From Planctomycetota bacterium (GTDB lineage Bacteria > Planctomycetota > Planctomycetia > Gemmatales > Gemmataceae), in NCBI GenBank assembly GCA_021781415.1, contig JAJXWW010000114.1, positions 1-64,000 on the forward strand: a DNA stretch of 64,000 nt, given 5' to 3'. Position 1 is the first letter of the stretch; each line of letters begins with the position of its first letter. Under the pieces are notes generated by a model. It made no database searches and had not been told where the DNA came from. It saw only the letters and a list, made by a program, of their open reading frames with translations. The translations under genes were made by a program, and so were the position numbers. Positions 17,842 through 27,491 of the stretch are shown in pieces.

Positions 17842-18654
17842 TCAATTGTCTAAAAATCTTCCTTGCGTCAATTCGATCCGCTTCTTATCGCGCCACTCAA
17901 TTTTATCGCATCGGCCTAATACTTTTATCTTCTGGCCCACGCGCACCAGGGCGCACTTCTTGAGTATGTCGTCGTTTTGGTATCCGCAGCAAACCGCGCA
18001 CACGCGAACGGCGCTGTCGTCGCTCTTGAAATAGAACCGAAAGCAATGCTCGTCCGCGACTTCGCTTTCGACGATTTGTTTGTTCTCTTTCACCTCGATT
18101 TTCTTTACCTTGGGCCTTTCGATTTCGGCGACGAACCCTTCCACGATAAGCCAATGCGAATCGTATTTCTCCGCCATTTTCTTGTCGTTCGTCTTATACT
18201 CCTCGATCAACCCGGCGATCGTCGCCTCCAGCGCCGGACTTTCTCCCAATTCCCGTAGTTGGCAATTGAGCAGCATTGGCTCGCCGCCGTCCGATTCGAT
18301 CAATTGACCGCGAACGGATAACTTTTGCCCCTCGCACAACCGTTGAATCGCGGCCCAGTCCGTGCCGGAGAAGTAGCATTGGACGGCGAATCGGTTCTTG
18401 GCGTCTTCGTCCGCCAGACGAACCAGCGGCAGCAACACGTTCGTATCGTTGGTGGCCAAGGAAACTATTCCAGACACTTCTACTATTTTACCCTTGTATT
18501 TGTCAAAAGTCCGCTTTCCATGCGCTCGCCATTCGGCGGTCAAGGCATGGACCGACACCACTTCGACGGGCACCGGAGCCGTCCGCGCTCCGCAGCCGGC
18601 CAAGGATGCCAGCGCGGCTAGGCAGAGTATTCGTCCCACGATTCGTCGTCTCAT
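17842..18654 (-). CDS. lipoprotein with tRNA_anti-like OB domains
   Basis: The ATG at 18654 is preceded by AAGGATAAGCCG, so I chose it over upstream in-frame starts. The 270-residue product has a lipoprotein signal: MRRRIVGRILCLAALASLAG then Cys. Residues about 30-130 match the tRNA_anti-like OB pattern (YKGKIVEVSGIV, FAVQCYFSG, GQKLSVRGQLIE, LNCQLREL). A second, weaker copy lies at about 145-265 (HWLIVEGFVAEIER, FRFYFKSDD, GQKIKVLGRCDKIEW). Two such domains in one lipoprotein suggest a small-molecule or protein-binding role at the membrane, not tRNA binding. The TPR protein at 6710-8713 has the same domain. Confidence 0.8.
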   Translation of the reverse strand: MRRRIVGRILCLAALASLAGCGARTAPVPVEVVSVHALTAEWRAHGKRTFDKYKGKIVEVSGIVSLATNDTNVLLPLVRLADEDAKNRFAVQCYFSGTDWAAIQRLCEGQKLSVRGQLIESDGGEPMLLNCQLRELGESPALEATIAGLIEEYKTNDKKMAEKYDSHWLIVEGFVAEIERPKVKKIEVKENKQIVESEVADEHCFRFYFKSDDSAVRVCAVCCGYQNDDILKKCALVRVGQKIKVLGRCDKIEWRDKKRIELTQGRFLDN

Positions 18655-18711
18655 CGGCTTATCCTTCACCATGAACCGCGTTGCAATCGAGTAGCTCGGC
18701 TCTCTCGCCAG

Positions 18712-18758
18712 CCCGCAGCGCAAGCAAGGGGAAGAGTTACCCTTGCTTGCGCCGCGGG
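18712..18758. repeat. hairpin between PSCyt and lipoprotein genes
   Basis: Arms CCCGCAGCGCAAGCAAGGG and CCCTTGCTTGCGCCGCGGG pair around GAAGAGTTA. It lies just downstream of the minus-strand PSCyt gene stop (18763), where it could work as an attenuating stem. There is no T-run on either side. Confidence 0.7.
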
Positions 18759-18762
18759 CGGG

Positions 18763-21294
18763 TTATTCTCTCGTGATGAACTCGTCGAGATTCAGCAGCA
18801 CGCGGGCTACACTGATCCAGGCATCCTGCGCTTTCGCTTGCCTTTGCAACAGGCGTTCGAGCGCTTGCCGTTCGCGTTCGCTCGGCGAGCGGCCCAGACA
18901 GAGACGGAAGGCGAAAGCGATGCGTTCGCCGTCGTCCTCGGAGCATTCGCGTTGGATGCGCTGCGCCAGCGCTTGCGCGAACTCGTAGAAACCTTGGTCG
19001 TTGAGCAATGTAAGAGCTTGCAGAGGGGTATTGGAGCGATTGCGGCGCGTACAGGTGGACAGAGCCTCCGAAGCGTCGAAGACCGTCAGATCGGGGTGCG
19101 GGGCGGAACGCCAGAAGAAGGTGTAGAGACCCCGGCGATAGCGGTTCGCTCCAGCGCTCGCCTGCCAATTGCGCGGGACTTGCGTGAAGGCATAGACGCC
19201 GTTGGGTTGCGGCGGATACACGCTCGGCCCACCGACGGCTCGATGGAGCAAGCCGCTGGCGGATAAGGCCACATCGCGCACCACCTCGGCATCGAGGCGC
19301 AGTCGATTTTGCCGCGCCAGCAGGCGATTGCGCGCGTCGATACTCGCCAATTCCGGGCGATGGCGCGACGATTGGCGATACGTCGCCGAGGTGACGATAA
19401 GGCGGTGCATGTGTTTCATGCTCCACATTCCTTCGCGGTTAGCCGCGGGGGCCATGAACTCGCCGGCCAGCCAGTCGAGTAATTCGGGATGCGAGGGCGG
19501 CGTGCCTTGCGTGCCGAAATCGTTCTCCGTCTCGACGATGCCGAGTCCGAAATACTGCTGCCACATGCGATTCACCGTCACCCGTGCCGTCAACGGATTG
19601 CGACCATCGACCAACCAGCGCGCGAGATCGAGGCGCGTGGGGCAATCGCCCAAGGTTTTATCCGGCAGCGGACGCTGCCGGTTCGCCAAGGGAGGTAAGA
19701 TGTGGGGCACGTCCGGCGTCACCGCCGCGCCCCTGCGCAGGAAGTCGCCTCCCAGGAGAATGTTCGTGACGCGGGGCGTCTTGCGATCTTGCAGTACCAG
19801 CGTCGTCGGCACGAACGGTAGTTCTTTGCGTAGTTCGGCGACCTGTTTTTCAAGTTTTTTGCGCTCCAGCATCGCGGCCACATGAGCGGAGGCAAGGTAA
19901 TTCAACGGTTGACCCAGGCCGCCGACCGCGTGGCGCACTTGTTCGGCGTTGCGATAGGCCGCGATCACCGCTTGCTCTTGGCGGGCGTTGCGGCCATTGG
20001 GAGCGATGGCCAAGATAGCTTGCAGCTTCGCGGGCAACGTGGAGCGCACTTCCGGAGTGAGGCTCCCTTCCCATTTGGCCACGCGCTCCGGCGTCGCCGT
20101 GTCCAGCGCGCGCAGCTTCGTCTCCACGGCGGCCAATCGCGTCCGGACTTCGCGGCGCTTGCGCTCCTGCTCCGCCGTCGGCAATTCCAGAGTCGGCTCG
20201 TCGCAATTGTTGAAGAAGGCGAACAGTTGATAATACTCGCGTTGCGTCAGCGGATCGAACTTATGATCGTGGCATTGGCAGCAGCCGACCGTCAGACCCA
20301 GAAACACGGTCCCCGTCGTGTTCGCGCGATCGACGATCGACTCGATGCGGAACTGTTCGCGGTCGATGCCGCCCTCTTCGTTGATCTGTGTATTGCGATG
20401 AAACCCGGTGGCGATGCGATTCTCGTTGGTGGCGTTAGGCAACAGATCGCCGGCCAACTGTTCGACGACAAAGCGATCGAACGGCTTGTCGTCGTTCAGG
20501 GCGGCGATCACCCAATCGCGGTACTTCCAGATCGAGCGTGGCGAGTCGATGCTGTAACCATTCGAGTCGGCGTAGCGGGCCAGGTCGAGCCAATGCCGGC
20601 CCCAGCGCTCGCCATAGTGAGGACTGGCCAACAACCGCTCGACGACGCGCTCGTAGGCATCGACTCTTTTATCGTTCGAGAAATCGTCGATCTCTTTCAG
20701 GGATGGCGGCAAGCCGATCAGATCGAGTGACACGCGGCGCAGCAGGGTGATGCGGTCGGCCTCTGGGGACGGCGCTATCCTCTCTTTCTCCAAGCGGGCG
20801 AGGATGAAACGGTCGATGTCGTTGCGACACCAGTGCGCGGCGCGGACGGCGGGCATCGGTGGACGTTGGATCGGTTGAAATGCCCAATGTTTGACGGGGG
20901 TATTGCTCTGCCCGGAAGTAGCTCCGGCCGATTCGCCCGCCGGAACCTTCGCGCCCTCGTCGATCCACCTCCGCAGCAGGTCGATCTCGCTCGTGCTGAG
21001 ACGCGCTCCTTTCGGAGGCATGACGGCTATGTCGTCGTTGCCGCCGGATACGGCAAGGATGAGACGGCTGGCGGCACTTTTGCCGGGAACGACGGCAGGA
21101 CCGGAATTACCGCCGAGGCGAAGAGCCTGGGCGCTATCGAGCCGGAAGCTGCCCCGTTGCTTCTTCGCCCCGTGGCAAGCGATGCAGTGTTCGGTCAAAA
21201 TCGGTCGAACGTCCCGGTTGTAATCGACAGGCCCAGCGGCCAGAAGAGGGCCGGGAACGAACAGTGCCAGACAAGGAAGGAGAAAGCGTTTCAT
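18763..21294 (-). CDS. PSCyt1-DUF1549-DUF1553 planctomycete cytochrome protein, second copy
   Basis: An 843-residue homologue of the protein at 827-3115. It has a signal peptide (residues 1-20, [20 protein letters not shown]) and a haem motif CIACH at residues 37-41. DUF1549 includes [20 protein letters not shown] and ends in [12 protein letters not shown] charged segment rich in Arg/Glu follows, then DUF1553 ([18 protein letters not shown]). It has no DUF1501 partner next to it, unlike the first copy; instead an LRR gene and a small membrane protein gene lie upstream. It is exported and probably haem-binding. The role is unproven. Confidence 0.94.
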   Translation of the reverse strand: MKRFLLPCLALFVPGPLLAAGPVDYNRDVRPILTEHCIACHGAKKQRGSFRLDSAQALRLGGNSGPAVVPGKSAASRLILAVSGGNDDIAVMPPKGARLSTSEIDLLRRWIDEGAKVPAGESAGATSGQSNTPVKHWAFQPIQRPPMPAVRAAHWCRNDIDRFILARLEKERIAPSPEADRITLLRRVSLDLIGLPPSLKEIDDFSNDKRVDAYERVVERLLASPHYGERWGRHWLDLARYADSNGYSIDSPRSIWKYRDWVIAALNDDKPFDRFVVEQLAGDLLPNATNENRIATGFHRNTQINEEGGIDREQFRIESIVDRANTTGTVFLGLTVGCCQCHDHKFDPLTQREYYQLFAFFNNCDEPTLELPTAEQERKRREVRTRLAAVETKLRALDTATPERVAKWEGSLTPEVRSTLPAKLQAILAIAPNGRNARQEQAVIAAYRNAEQVRHAVGGLGQPLNYLASAHVAAMLERKKLEKQVAELRKELPFVPTTLVLQDRKTPRVTNILLGGDFLRRGAAVTPDVPHILPPLANRQRPLPDKTLGDCPTRLDLARWLVDGRNPLTARVTVNRMWQQYFGLGIVETENDFGTQGTPPSHPELLDWLAGEFMAPAANREGMWSMKHMHRLIVTSATYRQSSRHRPELASIDARNRLLARQNRLRLDAEVVRDVALSASGLLHRAVGGPSVYPPQPNGVYAFTQVPRNWQASAGANRYRRGLYTFFWRSAPHPDLTVFDASEALSTCTRRNRSNTPLQALTLLNDQGFYEFAQALAQRIQRECSEDDGERIAFAFRLCLGRSPSERERQALERLLQRQAKAQDAWISVARVLLNLDEFITRE

Positions 21295-21523
21295 GGGTGC
21301 GCTCGCCGAACGTCGGTGGGAAAAAGGGGGACGGGGCGAAGTCCTCTCTTCGTTTCACCATACCGCAATCCTGCGTGAGAGCAAGCCAAAAGCCGCCACA
21401 AACCGCGCAATATCGACGGTTCTCTTGCCTTCCGAATGCCCTTTGCGATAAAAATGGAGGAGACTTCGATCGCGGATTCTGAAGCGACTCTCCCGTGCTT
21501 CGCCATCAATCGGATAAACGCGC

Positions 21524-21760
21524 ATGGCTGTATTAGCGCCGCCGCCTCGCACGCCTGGGATTGCCCTCGACGACAATGACGGCGTCAAGCGTCTGCGCGT
21601 GCGGATGACGCTGATCGCCGCCACCATCGTTACGACGTTGGCCACGGGTTGGCTCTGTACCTTCGGCGCGATTCCCGCCATTCTGGCACTGATGACGGCC
21701 AAGCACATTCTCGTCGCCATTCTGGCCATGGGGTTAGGCGTGGACGAACGGCGCGGCTAA
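21524..21760 (+). CDS. small membrane protein (78 aa), hypothetical
   Basis: A 78-residue frame with two hydrophobic segments, at about 28-44 (MTLIAATIVTTLATGWL) and 47-70 (FGAIPAILALMTAKHILVAIL), after a Pro-rich and acidic N-terminus. The composition is typical of a real small membrane protein and the opposite-strand frame looks artificial. No strong ribosome binding site is visible. It converges on the LRR gene, overlapping its end by four bases. Function unknown. Confidence 0.55.
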   Translation: MAVLAPPPRTPGIALDDNDGVKRLRVRMTLIAATIVTTLATGWLCTFGAIPAILALMTAKHILVAILAMGLGVDERRG

Positions 21761-22992
21761 ATACAATCCGGCTCGCGCAGGTAAGCCTGGCGTTCGAGTT
21801 GTTCTGCCGTCTGTTGGTTATCGACGCGGACGGCGGGGCCGAGAATGCGACTCAGGTCGTCCATTCCCGTCTGCGATAAGGCATTGCATCCCACATCTAA
21901 TAATTCCAAGTTGCGAAGATCGGGACAGTCGGCCAAGGTGCGCGCGCCGCTGTCGCCGATTTCGCCGTTACGGAGATCGAGTACCTTGAGCCGTTTGAGG
22001 ATGCCGGAGGTAACGATTTCTGTACAACCCACGTCGCCGAGATCGGAGCGCTGCAGATGCAGGTGCGTCAGGCTTCGCAGATGTGGCGAGTGAAGAATGG
22101 CCCGCACGCCGGAGAGATCGAGGCATTGACTTATTGGCTCCACACGCAGATAGAGATGCGTCAGGCGTCCGAATGCCGGATTGGAGGCCAAAACAATCGG
22201 ATAATTGCGGTCGTTTATTTGCGAAGCCTCCAGGACGCGAAGGTTCGTTAGGTTCTCCAGAGTAAAAAGTCGATCGCTCAGGCAGACGCTTTGGTGGAGG
22301 TACAGTTCTTCAAGTCGGGGGAGCTTGACAACGAGTTTGTCCAGCTCCGTCTCCGGTTCAAAATCAACGTCGAATTCTGCTAAAGGATTCTGGCGGGAAC
22401 CGATCTGGAGGACGCGGAGATTGCCCAGATAGGGCGAGTGGATAAGATCCGCGGTTGTACCCTCGTTGTATTCGAGAATCAGCGTGCGGAGCAAGCGGGT
22501 TTCGGGCGCGCGGCACATCAACCGCCCCAGATCGTTCGAGCAGTCTTTGACATCCTGGTGTGCGAAGCAATCGTACCCGCCGCGCGGAAAGCGGATGCCT
22601 TGAATCAGCCTTCGATAGTCCCTCGGCTCCCTTGATGGATTGACTTGCCGGCGAGCGAGACAATCGAGCCAGCCGCGCGCAAAGCGGATGTCATAAATCG
22701 GCCTTCGATCGGCCCTCGGCCCCCTCGATCCATCGATGGGTCCGAACAGTTCGTCGGCCAAGACACCGGCCCAGTCGCGCCGATAAGCCTGCAACCGTTC
22801 GTCGATCCGCTCTTGCAATCGTCGCCGATCGGCTTCACTCCGTCGCGGATCTTCCGATGCCAGTTGCAGCGCGATGAATTCGCCGCGCGGATCGCCTTGT
22901 TCTTGCAGATAATCGGCGTAGGCGTTGTGAGTCGCCAAATCGTCGGGATTTTCGACGAGAGCCGCTTCGAGAATATCGCGGAGAGAGGACAT
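21757..22992 (-). CDS. TIGR02996-domain leucine-rich-repeat protein
   Basis: A 411-residue protein. Its first 50 residues (LEAALVENPDDLATHNAYAD, then YLQEQGDPRGEFIALQ) match the TIGR02996 repeat-companion domain, a short N-terminal module found almost only in planctomycetes and a few other lineages. Leucine-rich repeats follow from about residue 160 to the end (LRVLQIGSRQN, LEELYLHQSVCL, LKVLDLRNGEIGDSGA, LRNLELLDVGCNAL). No signal peptide is seen. Such proteins are thought to mediate protein-protein contacts; no partner is known. Confidence 0.88.
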   Translation of the reverse strand: MSSLRDILEAALVENPDDLATHNAYADYLQEQGDPRGEFIALQLASEDPRRSEADRRRLQERIDERLQAYRRDWAGVLADELFGPIDGSRGPRADRRPIYDIRFARGWLDCLARRQVNPSREPRDYRRLIQGIRFPRGGYDCFAHQDVKDCSNDLGRLMCRAPETRLLRTLILEYNEGTTADLIHSPYLGNLRVLQIGSRQNPLAEFDVDFEPETELDKLVVKLPRLEELYLHQSVCLSDRLFTLENLTNLRVLEASQINDRNYPIVLASNPAFGRLTHLYLRVEPISQCLDLSGVRAILHSPHLRSLTHLHLQRSDLGDVGCTEIVTSGILKRLKVLDLRNGEIGDSGARTLADCPDLRNLELLDVGCNALSQTGMDDLSRILGPAVRVDNQQTAEQLERQAYLREPDCI

Positions 22993-23072
22993 GACGACAT
23001 CTCTGGGAAACCGAGGGACGAACGACCAACGGGTAATTTACGCAAATTCGTCTCTTTGTAAAACGGCGAGTC

Positions 23073-23135
23073 GGTTAGCCGCGACGCGCAGCGGAGCGCG
23101 TCGGTCCCGCGCTCCGCTGCGCGTCGCGGCTAACC
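23073..23135. repeat. 63-base palindrome, family A, copy 1 (supplies glnE stop codon)
   Basis: A perfect 28-base inverted repeat with a 7-base loop: the arm begins GGTTAGCCGCGACGCGCAGC. Nearly identical copies lie at 40185-40247 and 58817-58878, and a half copy at 60954-60980. On the minus strand the element begins GGTTAG, and that TAG (23132-23130) is the stop codon of glnE, so the last codon and stop of glnE come from the repeat. Confidence 0.92.
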
Positions 23136-26100
23136 CTGGCATTCGCGTTCCAGCGTTTGCAAGAACAGTTCGCGCGTGCGCGTCCGGTGGCGTTCCAGTT
23201 CGGCGAGAAAGCGCGAGCCGGTTTCATAGCCGAGTCGTCGGGCCAGTTTGTCGATTTCCTCGTCCGCCTCGGGCAATTCGTCGAGCGTGCGATTGTGGAC
23301 GATGCGCAGGCGATTTTGCACGCGCAACAGAAAATTGTAAGCGGCGGTCAGATCGGTCTTTTCGGTATCACTCAACAAACCGGCCTGGCGCAGCGCTTCC
23401 AGTGCCCGCCAGGTATTGGACAGACGCAGCGAAGGCCGCTCGCGGCCATATTTGATTTGCAACAGCTGAACGAGAAACTCGATGTCGGCCAGTCCGCCGG
23501 GGCCGCGTTTGAGATTCGTCGCCGGTCGGCTCGCTTGCAGGCGTTCGCGCATCGTCTGGATTTCGTCGACGATTTCCGGTCGCCAGGTCAAGCCGTAGGC
23601 TCCCTCGGCCACGGCCTCCATGACCTCGCGGCCAAACGATTCGTCGCCGTGGACGATGCGGGCGCGCGTCAGGGCTTGGCGCTCCCACAGTTGTGCGCCG
23701 CCTTCGGGATGCGAGGTGCTGTCTTGCTGCGTGATAAAATAGCGGCGAAACTCGCACAGCGGGATGACGAGGCTGCCGGATTTGCCCGTCGGCCTCAAGC
23801 GCATGTCGATGGCGTACAGCCGACCCATTGGCCCCTGATAGCTCGTGCCTTTGATGATGTGTTGGGCCAATTCGGTGAAGAAATGATAGTTGTCGGTCAT
23901 GTCGTAGCGGTCGAAGCGCGAGGAGTTGGCGGGCGGTTCGGTGCGGCCATCGCCTTCGTAGACCATCATCAAATCGAGATCGCTATGGTAGTTCATTTCG
24001 CGGCCGCCGAGTTTGCCGAGGGCGAGAACGGCAAACCGGCTCGTCTGTCCGGCGCGCTCGCCTTCGGCAAGAATGGGCACGCCGTAGCGCTTCATCAACG
24101 GCACATACTGCCGGGCGGCGATCTGCTCGAACAGCACCTCGGCCAAGTCGCTCAACTCCGCCGTCGTCTCCTGAATCGAATCCTTATGCAGAATGTCGCG
24201 CACGCCGATGCGCAGCAGTTCCTTGTCTTGGAAACTGTGCAAGATCGGCTCCAAGTCCGCCGCGCCCCGGCAGAGATCGGCCAACTCTCTGCGCAATTCG
24301 TCGCCGCCGCGGCGCTGATTGAGAACGAGACTGTCGAGCAGTTCGTCGATCATGCCGGGATTGTTAATGAGAATTTCGGAGAGAAACTGGCTCCAGGCGC
24401 ACAGATCGACGTACAGTTTCAGGCTCGGCGGATTGAAGCTGAACAGCTCCCACAGCACCGTCTTCGCACCGAGCGAATGAGTGACTTTTTCGAGGTTGAC
24501 CAGCGCCATGTCCGGGTCGGGCGTGTCGGCGACGGCGCGCAGCAGAGAGGGGGCGATGCTGGCGAGAAAATGACGGCAGCGGCGCGCGGACAGGAACGGC
24601 ACCGATTCCTGAGCGAGTTGCACGAGATTGTGGTACGCCTCTTGCACGTCGCGGAAGGGATAGCGACCGAGGACGGCACGGATCGTTTCCGGATCGGGAT
24701 TGGTGTCGAGCAGGAGATCGGACTCCGGTTCCGATTGTTCCGCCTCACCGGCAAATGTCTGATGGAGCAGGTGATCGAGAATGCGTCTCGTCGGCTCCGT
24801 TTTATCTTGATAATCGCGGAGGAAAGAGGCGAGAGGATCGGAATCGCGGTCGTCGGGGGGGAGAAGTACCGCCGTACCCCGATGGTCTTGACTCTGATTC
24901 ATGCGAAGGGCGAGCTTGCGCAGCTCTTCTTCATCGTCGGGCAGGCGATGCGTTTGGAGATCGAACAACAATTGCAGGCGGTGTTCGACCCGGCGCAGGA
25001 AGCGGTAGGAGTCGTCGAGAACCCGATACTCTTGATCGGTCAGACAGCCGACGCGCTCGAGGGCGGACAGAGCGAGGAGCGTGTTGCGCTGGCGGACTTG
25101 GGGCAGCTCGCCGCCGTTGAGGAGCTGCAAGAATTGGAGGGTGAACTCGATGTCGCGGATGCCGCCGCGTCCCGTTTTCACCTCGGAATTGCTCGCGCCC
25201 GCCTGGTTGGTTTTGTGTTCGATGCGCCGTTTGATCGCTTTAATCTCGTTGATCTCGGCAAAAGACAGATATTTGCGATAGACGAAAGGCTCGATACTCT
25301 GTAAGAACCGTTGGCCGAGCGCCAGATCGCCGGCCACGGGACGGACCTTGATGAGCGCCTGCCTCTCCCAGGTGCGCCCCATGGCGTCGTAGTAAGAAAG
25401 TGTGCTGGACAGCGACCGCGCCAACGGCCCGCGATGCCCCTCCGGACGCAGGCGCAGATCGACTCGGAACGCATGGCCACGATCGGTGTGCGACGACAAC
25501 AGACGGACCACTTCGCCGACGACGCGGGCAAAAAACTCGTCGTTACCCAGACTGGTGATGCGCGAGCCGCGCGTCGCTCCTTCGTCCGAGTAGACGAACA
25601 TCAAGTCGATGTCGCTGGAGTAGTTCAACTCCTCGCCGCCGTGTTTGCCGAACGCCAATACGGTGCAACCGACCGGCTCTCCCGTCTCGCTGAAAGGCTG
25701 GCCGAAGCGTTTGCCGACTTGACGCAGCGCAACCGCCAGGGCGACTTCGATGGCCGCGTCGGCGACGTGAGATATGTCGCGCGTGATCTCTTCCAAAGGG
25801 CGGTCGCGGATAATGTCGTTGGAGCCGATGCGGAGCATTTGACGCTGACGAAAGCGACGGAAGGCCCGCATGACGGCGGAGTCTTCGTGGGCGGCATCGA
25901 CTTCGTCTTGCAGTTGTGCCCGCAGTTCGTCTTTGCACGGACTCCGCCGCAGTGGCACGCGCAGCATGTCGAGATAATCGGGATTCAGACTCAAAAGATC
26001 GCTAAAAAGTTGACTGGTACTGAACAGATGCAGGAGAATTTCCAGGATGCGCGCGCGATTCTCCATGAGAATCGGCGTCTGGGCGGCGGCGGCTGGATTG

Positions 26101-26327
26101 GAGAGAAAGCGTTCGAGGTTGTTCAGCGCCATGTCCGGGTCGGGACAGCGCGGCAGCAAGCGCCCCAACGGCGTACAGATTTCACGCAGGCCATCGAGCG
26201 ACAGAACCTCGGCGAGTCCCGTCAGGTTACGCCATCCCCGTTCGGGATCGCGCAATCGCCAATTGTGCATCAAGGTTCGAGCGCCGGTCAGAGAGTCCAC
26301 GCAGCTTCGCAGTTGTTCCAGTTGCAT
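23130..26327 (-). CDS. glnE: bifunctional glutamine synthetase adenylyltransferase/deadenylase
   Basis: The 1065-residue product has two nucleotidyltransferase halves. GKHGGEELNYSSDIDLMFVY is near residue 222 and GKLGGREMNYHSDLDLMMVY near 769, each with the G-G-x-x-x-N-Y-x-S-D-x-D-L catalytic pattern. Each is followed by the helical GlnD-PII-uridylyltransferase-type segment. GlnE adds and removes AMP on glutamine synthetase in response to PII. The length is slightly above the E. coli enzyme (946 residues). The start at 26327 has no good ribosome binding site and lies 28 bases from the MazF-like stop, so it may be coupled. The reading ends inside a palindromic repeat. Confidence 0.97.
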   Translation of the reverse strand: MQLEQLRSCVDSLTGARTLMHNWRLRDPERGWRNLTGLAEVLSLDGLREICTPLGRLLPRCPDPDMALNNLERFLSNPAAAAQTPILMENRARILEILLHLFSTSQLFSDLLSLNPDYLDMLRVPLRRSPCKDELRAQLQDEVDAAHEDSAVMRAFRRFRQRQMLRIGSNDIIRDRPLEEITRDISHVADAAIEVALAVALRQVGKRFGQPFSETGEPVGCTVLAFGKHGGEELNYSSDIDLMFVYSDEGATRGSRITSLGNDEFFARVVGEVVRLLSSHTDRGHAFRVDLRLRPEGHRGPLARSLSSTLSYYDAMGRTWERQALIKVRPVAGDLALGQRFLQSIEPFVYRKYLSFAEINEIKAIKRRIEHKTNQAGASNSEVKTGRGGIRDIEFTLQFLQLLNGGELPQVRQRNTLLALSALERVGCLTDQEYRVLDDSYRFLRRVEHRLQLLFDLQTHRLPDDEEELRKLALRMNQSQDHRGTAVLLPPDDRDSDPLASFLRDYQDKTEPTRRILDHLLHQTFAGEAEQSEPESDLLLDTNPDPETIRAVLGRYPFRDVQEAYHNLVQLAQESVPFLSARRCRHFLASIAPSLLRAVADTPDPDMALVNLEKVTHSLGAKTVLWELFSFNPPSLKLYVDLCAWSQFLSEILINNPGMIDELLDSLVLNQRRGGDELRRELADLCRGAADLEPILHSFQDKELLRIGVRDILHKDSIQETTAELSDLAEVLFEQIAARQYVPLMKRYGVPILAEGERAGQTSRFAVLALGKLGGREMNYHSDLDLMMVYEGDGRTEPPANSSRFDRYDMTDNYHFFTELAQHIIKGTSYQGPMGRLYAIDMRLRPTGKSGSLVIPLCEFRRYFITQQDSTSHPEGGAQLWERQALTRARIVHGDESFGREVMEAVAEGAYGLTWRPEIVDEIQTMRERLQASRPATNLKRGPGGLADIEFLVQLLQIKYGRERPSLRLSNTWRALEALRQAGLLSDTEKTDLTAAYNFLLRVQNRLRIVHNRTLDELPEADEEIDKLARRLGYETGSRFLAELERHRTRTRELFLQTLERECQG

Positions 26328-26355
26328 ATCACGATCGTTGGAGAGGAAGCCAGGG

Positions 26356-26673
26356 TTATTTCATGTCGAAAGCCTCAAGAATGGCCTCTTTCACTTCATC
26401 CATCTTGGTCGGAGATATTTTACAAATTCGTTTGACGAGCAAATTCTTGGAAATCGTATTGATCGAATCGAGATTCACTACGGAATCGCGCTTGACGCCA
26501 TCGTCTGCCACGGTCAAGGTAACTTCTACCCGTCGATTGCGTGGTTTCGTGGTTAAGTAAGCAACGGTAATTTCAGGCCGCGAAGCTGGCATGCTATCGC
26601 GGGAAAGGATCAAAACAGGTCTCGGTTTGGCGGGCAACGAAAGGTCCGCATCCCAGACTTCACCTCGTTTCAC
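26356..26673 (-). CDS. mazF: MazF/PemK-like endoribonuclease toxin
   Basis: I start this at GTG 26673 because it overlaps the antitoxin stop TGA as GTGA and gives the classic opening VKRGEVWDADL; an earlier in-frame start adds an implausible leader. The 105-residue product continues AKPRPVLILSRD and AYLTTKPRNRRVEV, matching the PemK/MazF fold. This family cuts mRNA or tRNA at short sequences. NLDSINTISKNLLVKRICKI is the expected second conserved block. It forms a coupled pair with the 26670-26954 gene. Confidence 0.88.
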   Translation of the reverse strand: MKRGEVWDADLSLPAKPRPVLILSRDSMPASRPEITVAYLTTKPRNRRVEVTLTVADDGVKRDSVVNLDSINTISKNLLVKRICKISPTKMDEVKEAILEAFDMK

Positions 26674-26954
26674 GGTTGGTGCCCTTTCTCCTCTTCTTTG
26701 TAAAGTTGCTCCCACTCCTCGGCGTCGTCATAATCGTTGGGGCGTTCGATGTAGGAACGCTCCAGTTCTTCCGCATGTTCGATTTCCCAGCGATGCCCCT
26801 CCTGAATGCGCACATAACGCCGACAGAATGATTCGATGAGTTGCTGGACGCTCTTGTTTCGATCTTCCTTACAATCTTGTTTCAGTTCCTCCATCTTTGC
26901 CACCAGATCGGCCGGCAAGTACACGGCTACCGCGGCGGAAATCGGCTTATTCAT
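26670..26954 (-). CDS. antitoxin of the MazF-like toxin (ribbon-helix-helix type)
   Basis: The second of two adjacent ATGs is used because GAGAGGAG lies at a good distance from it; the first (26957) is possible. The product of 94 residues begins MNKPISAAVAVYLPADLVAK and continues MEELKQDCKEDRNKSVQQLIESF, a strand-helix-helix pattern like RHH antitoxins. The C-terminal third is very acidic (NDYDDAEEWEQLYKEEEKG), suited to bind the basic toxin. Its stop overlaps the toxin GTG start by two bases within GTGA. Confidence 0.78.
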   Translation of the reverse strand: MNKPISAAVAVYLPADLVAKMEELKQDCKEDRNKSVQQLIESFCRRYVRIQEGHRWEIEHAEELERSYIERPNDYDDAEEWEQLYKEEEKGHQP

Positions 26955-26998
26955 CATTTTTCTCCTCTCCCTTCCCAATCACCTCTCTCAGCATAAGC

Positions 26999-27460
26999 TC
27001 AAACGGGAGCCGATGCCAGACGAATCGAGTAAAGTTCGAGAACGTGTTCGCCGCCGTGCGCCGGGTTGCCGATCAAGCGACCGCCTTGGGGATCGACGAC
27101 CAGATCCAGCATTTCCAAAGGAAATTGGCCGACGAGGACCGGCACCTCGTTCGGTACTTCCATTACGTCCACCGTACAAAAGCGATCTTGAATGATGACG
27201 CGAACGGCGTCGTAGATGGCGACTTGATGGGAGCCGTTGCTGCCGACTACCCTCTTCTCGGTAACCTTCTTCAGGCCGAGCTGATGGATCAACCGCGTCG
27301 GCAGGGCCAAGGTGGTGACTCCGGTATCGACGAGCGCTTCTTTCACGATGATGCGCCGCGCTTGTTCCGGCGCGGCGTAGCCCCTTTCCACGGCCCAAAG
27401 GTCTCCCAGGTTCTCAACCGTGACTTCGGTTCGTACTCGGCCCATAAGAGTTTGCTCCAT
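26999..27460 (-). CDS. retropepsin-like (clan AA) aspartic protease domain protein
   Basis: A 153-residue protein preceded by GAGGAGTAGATC. The catalytic-type motif ALVDTGVTTLALP has Asp45-Thr-Gly, followed by the hydrophobic strand pattern and VLVGQFPLEMLDLVVDPQGG near residue 110, typical of clan AA aspartic proteases. These act as homodimers; the target is unknown. It has no signal peptide, so it is cytoplasmic. It sits between miaB and the MazEF-like pair on the same strand, 31 bases after miaB's end and 44 before the antitoxin start, so it may share their transcript. Confidence 0.8.
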   Translation of the reverse strand: MEQTLMGRVRTEVTVENLGDLWAVERGYAAPEQARRIIVKEALVDTGVTTLALPTRLIHQLGLKKVTEKRVVGSNGSHQVAIYDAVRVIIQDRFCTVDVMEVPNEVPVLVGQFPLEMLDLVVDPQGGRLIGNPAHGGEHVLELYSIRLASAPV

Positions 27461-27491
27461 GATCTACTCCTCGATTGATTCGAACCCTGGA

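Noticed and set aside
23157-25304. Long plus-strand open frame (715 codons) opposite glnE
   Set aside because: The glnE product is certain on the other strand, and this frame is a shadow with no domain pattern.
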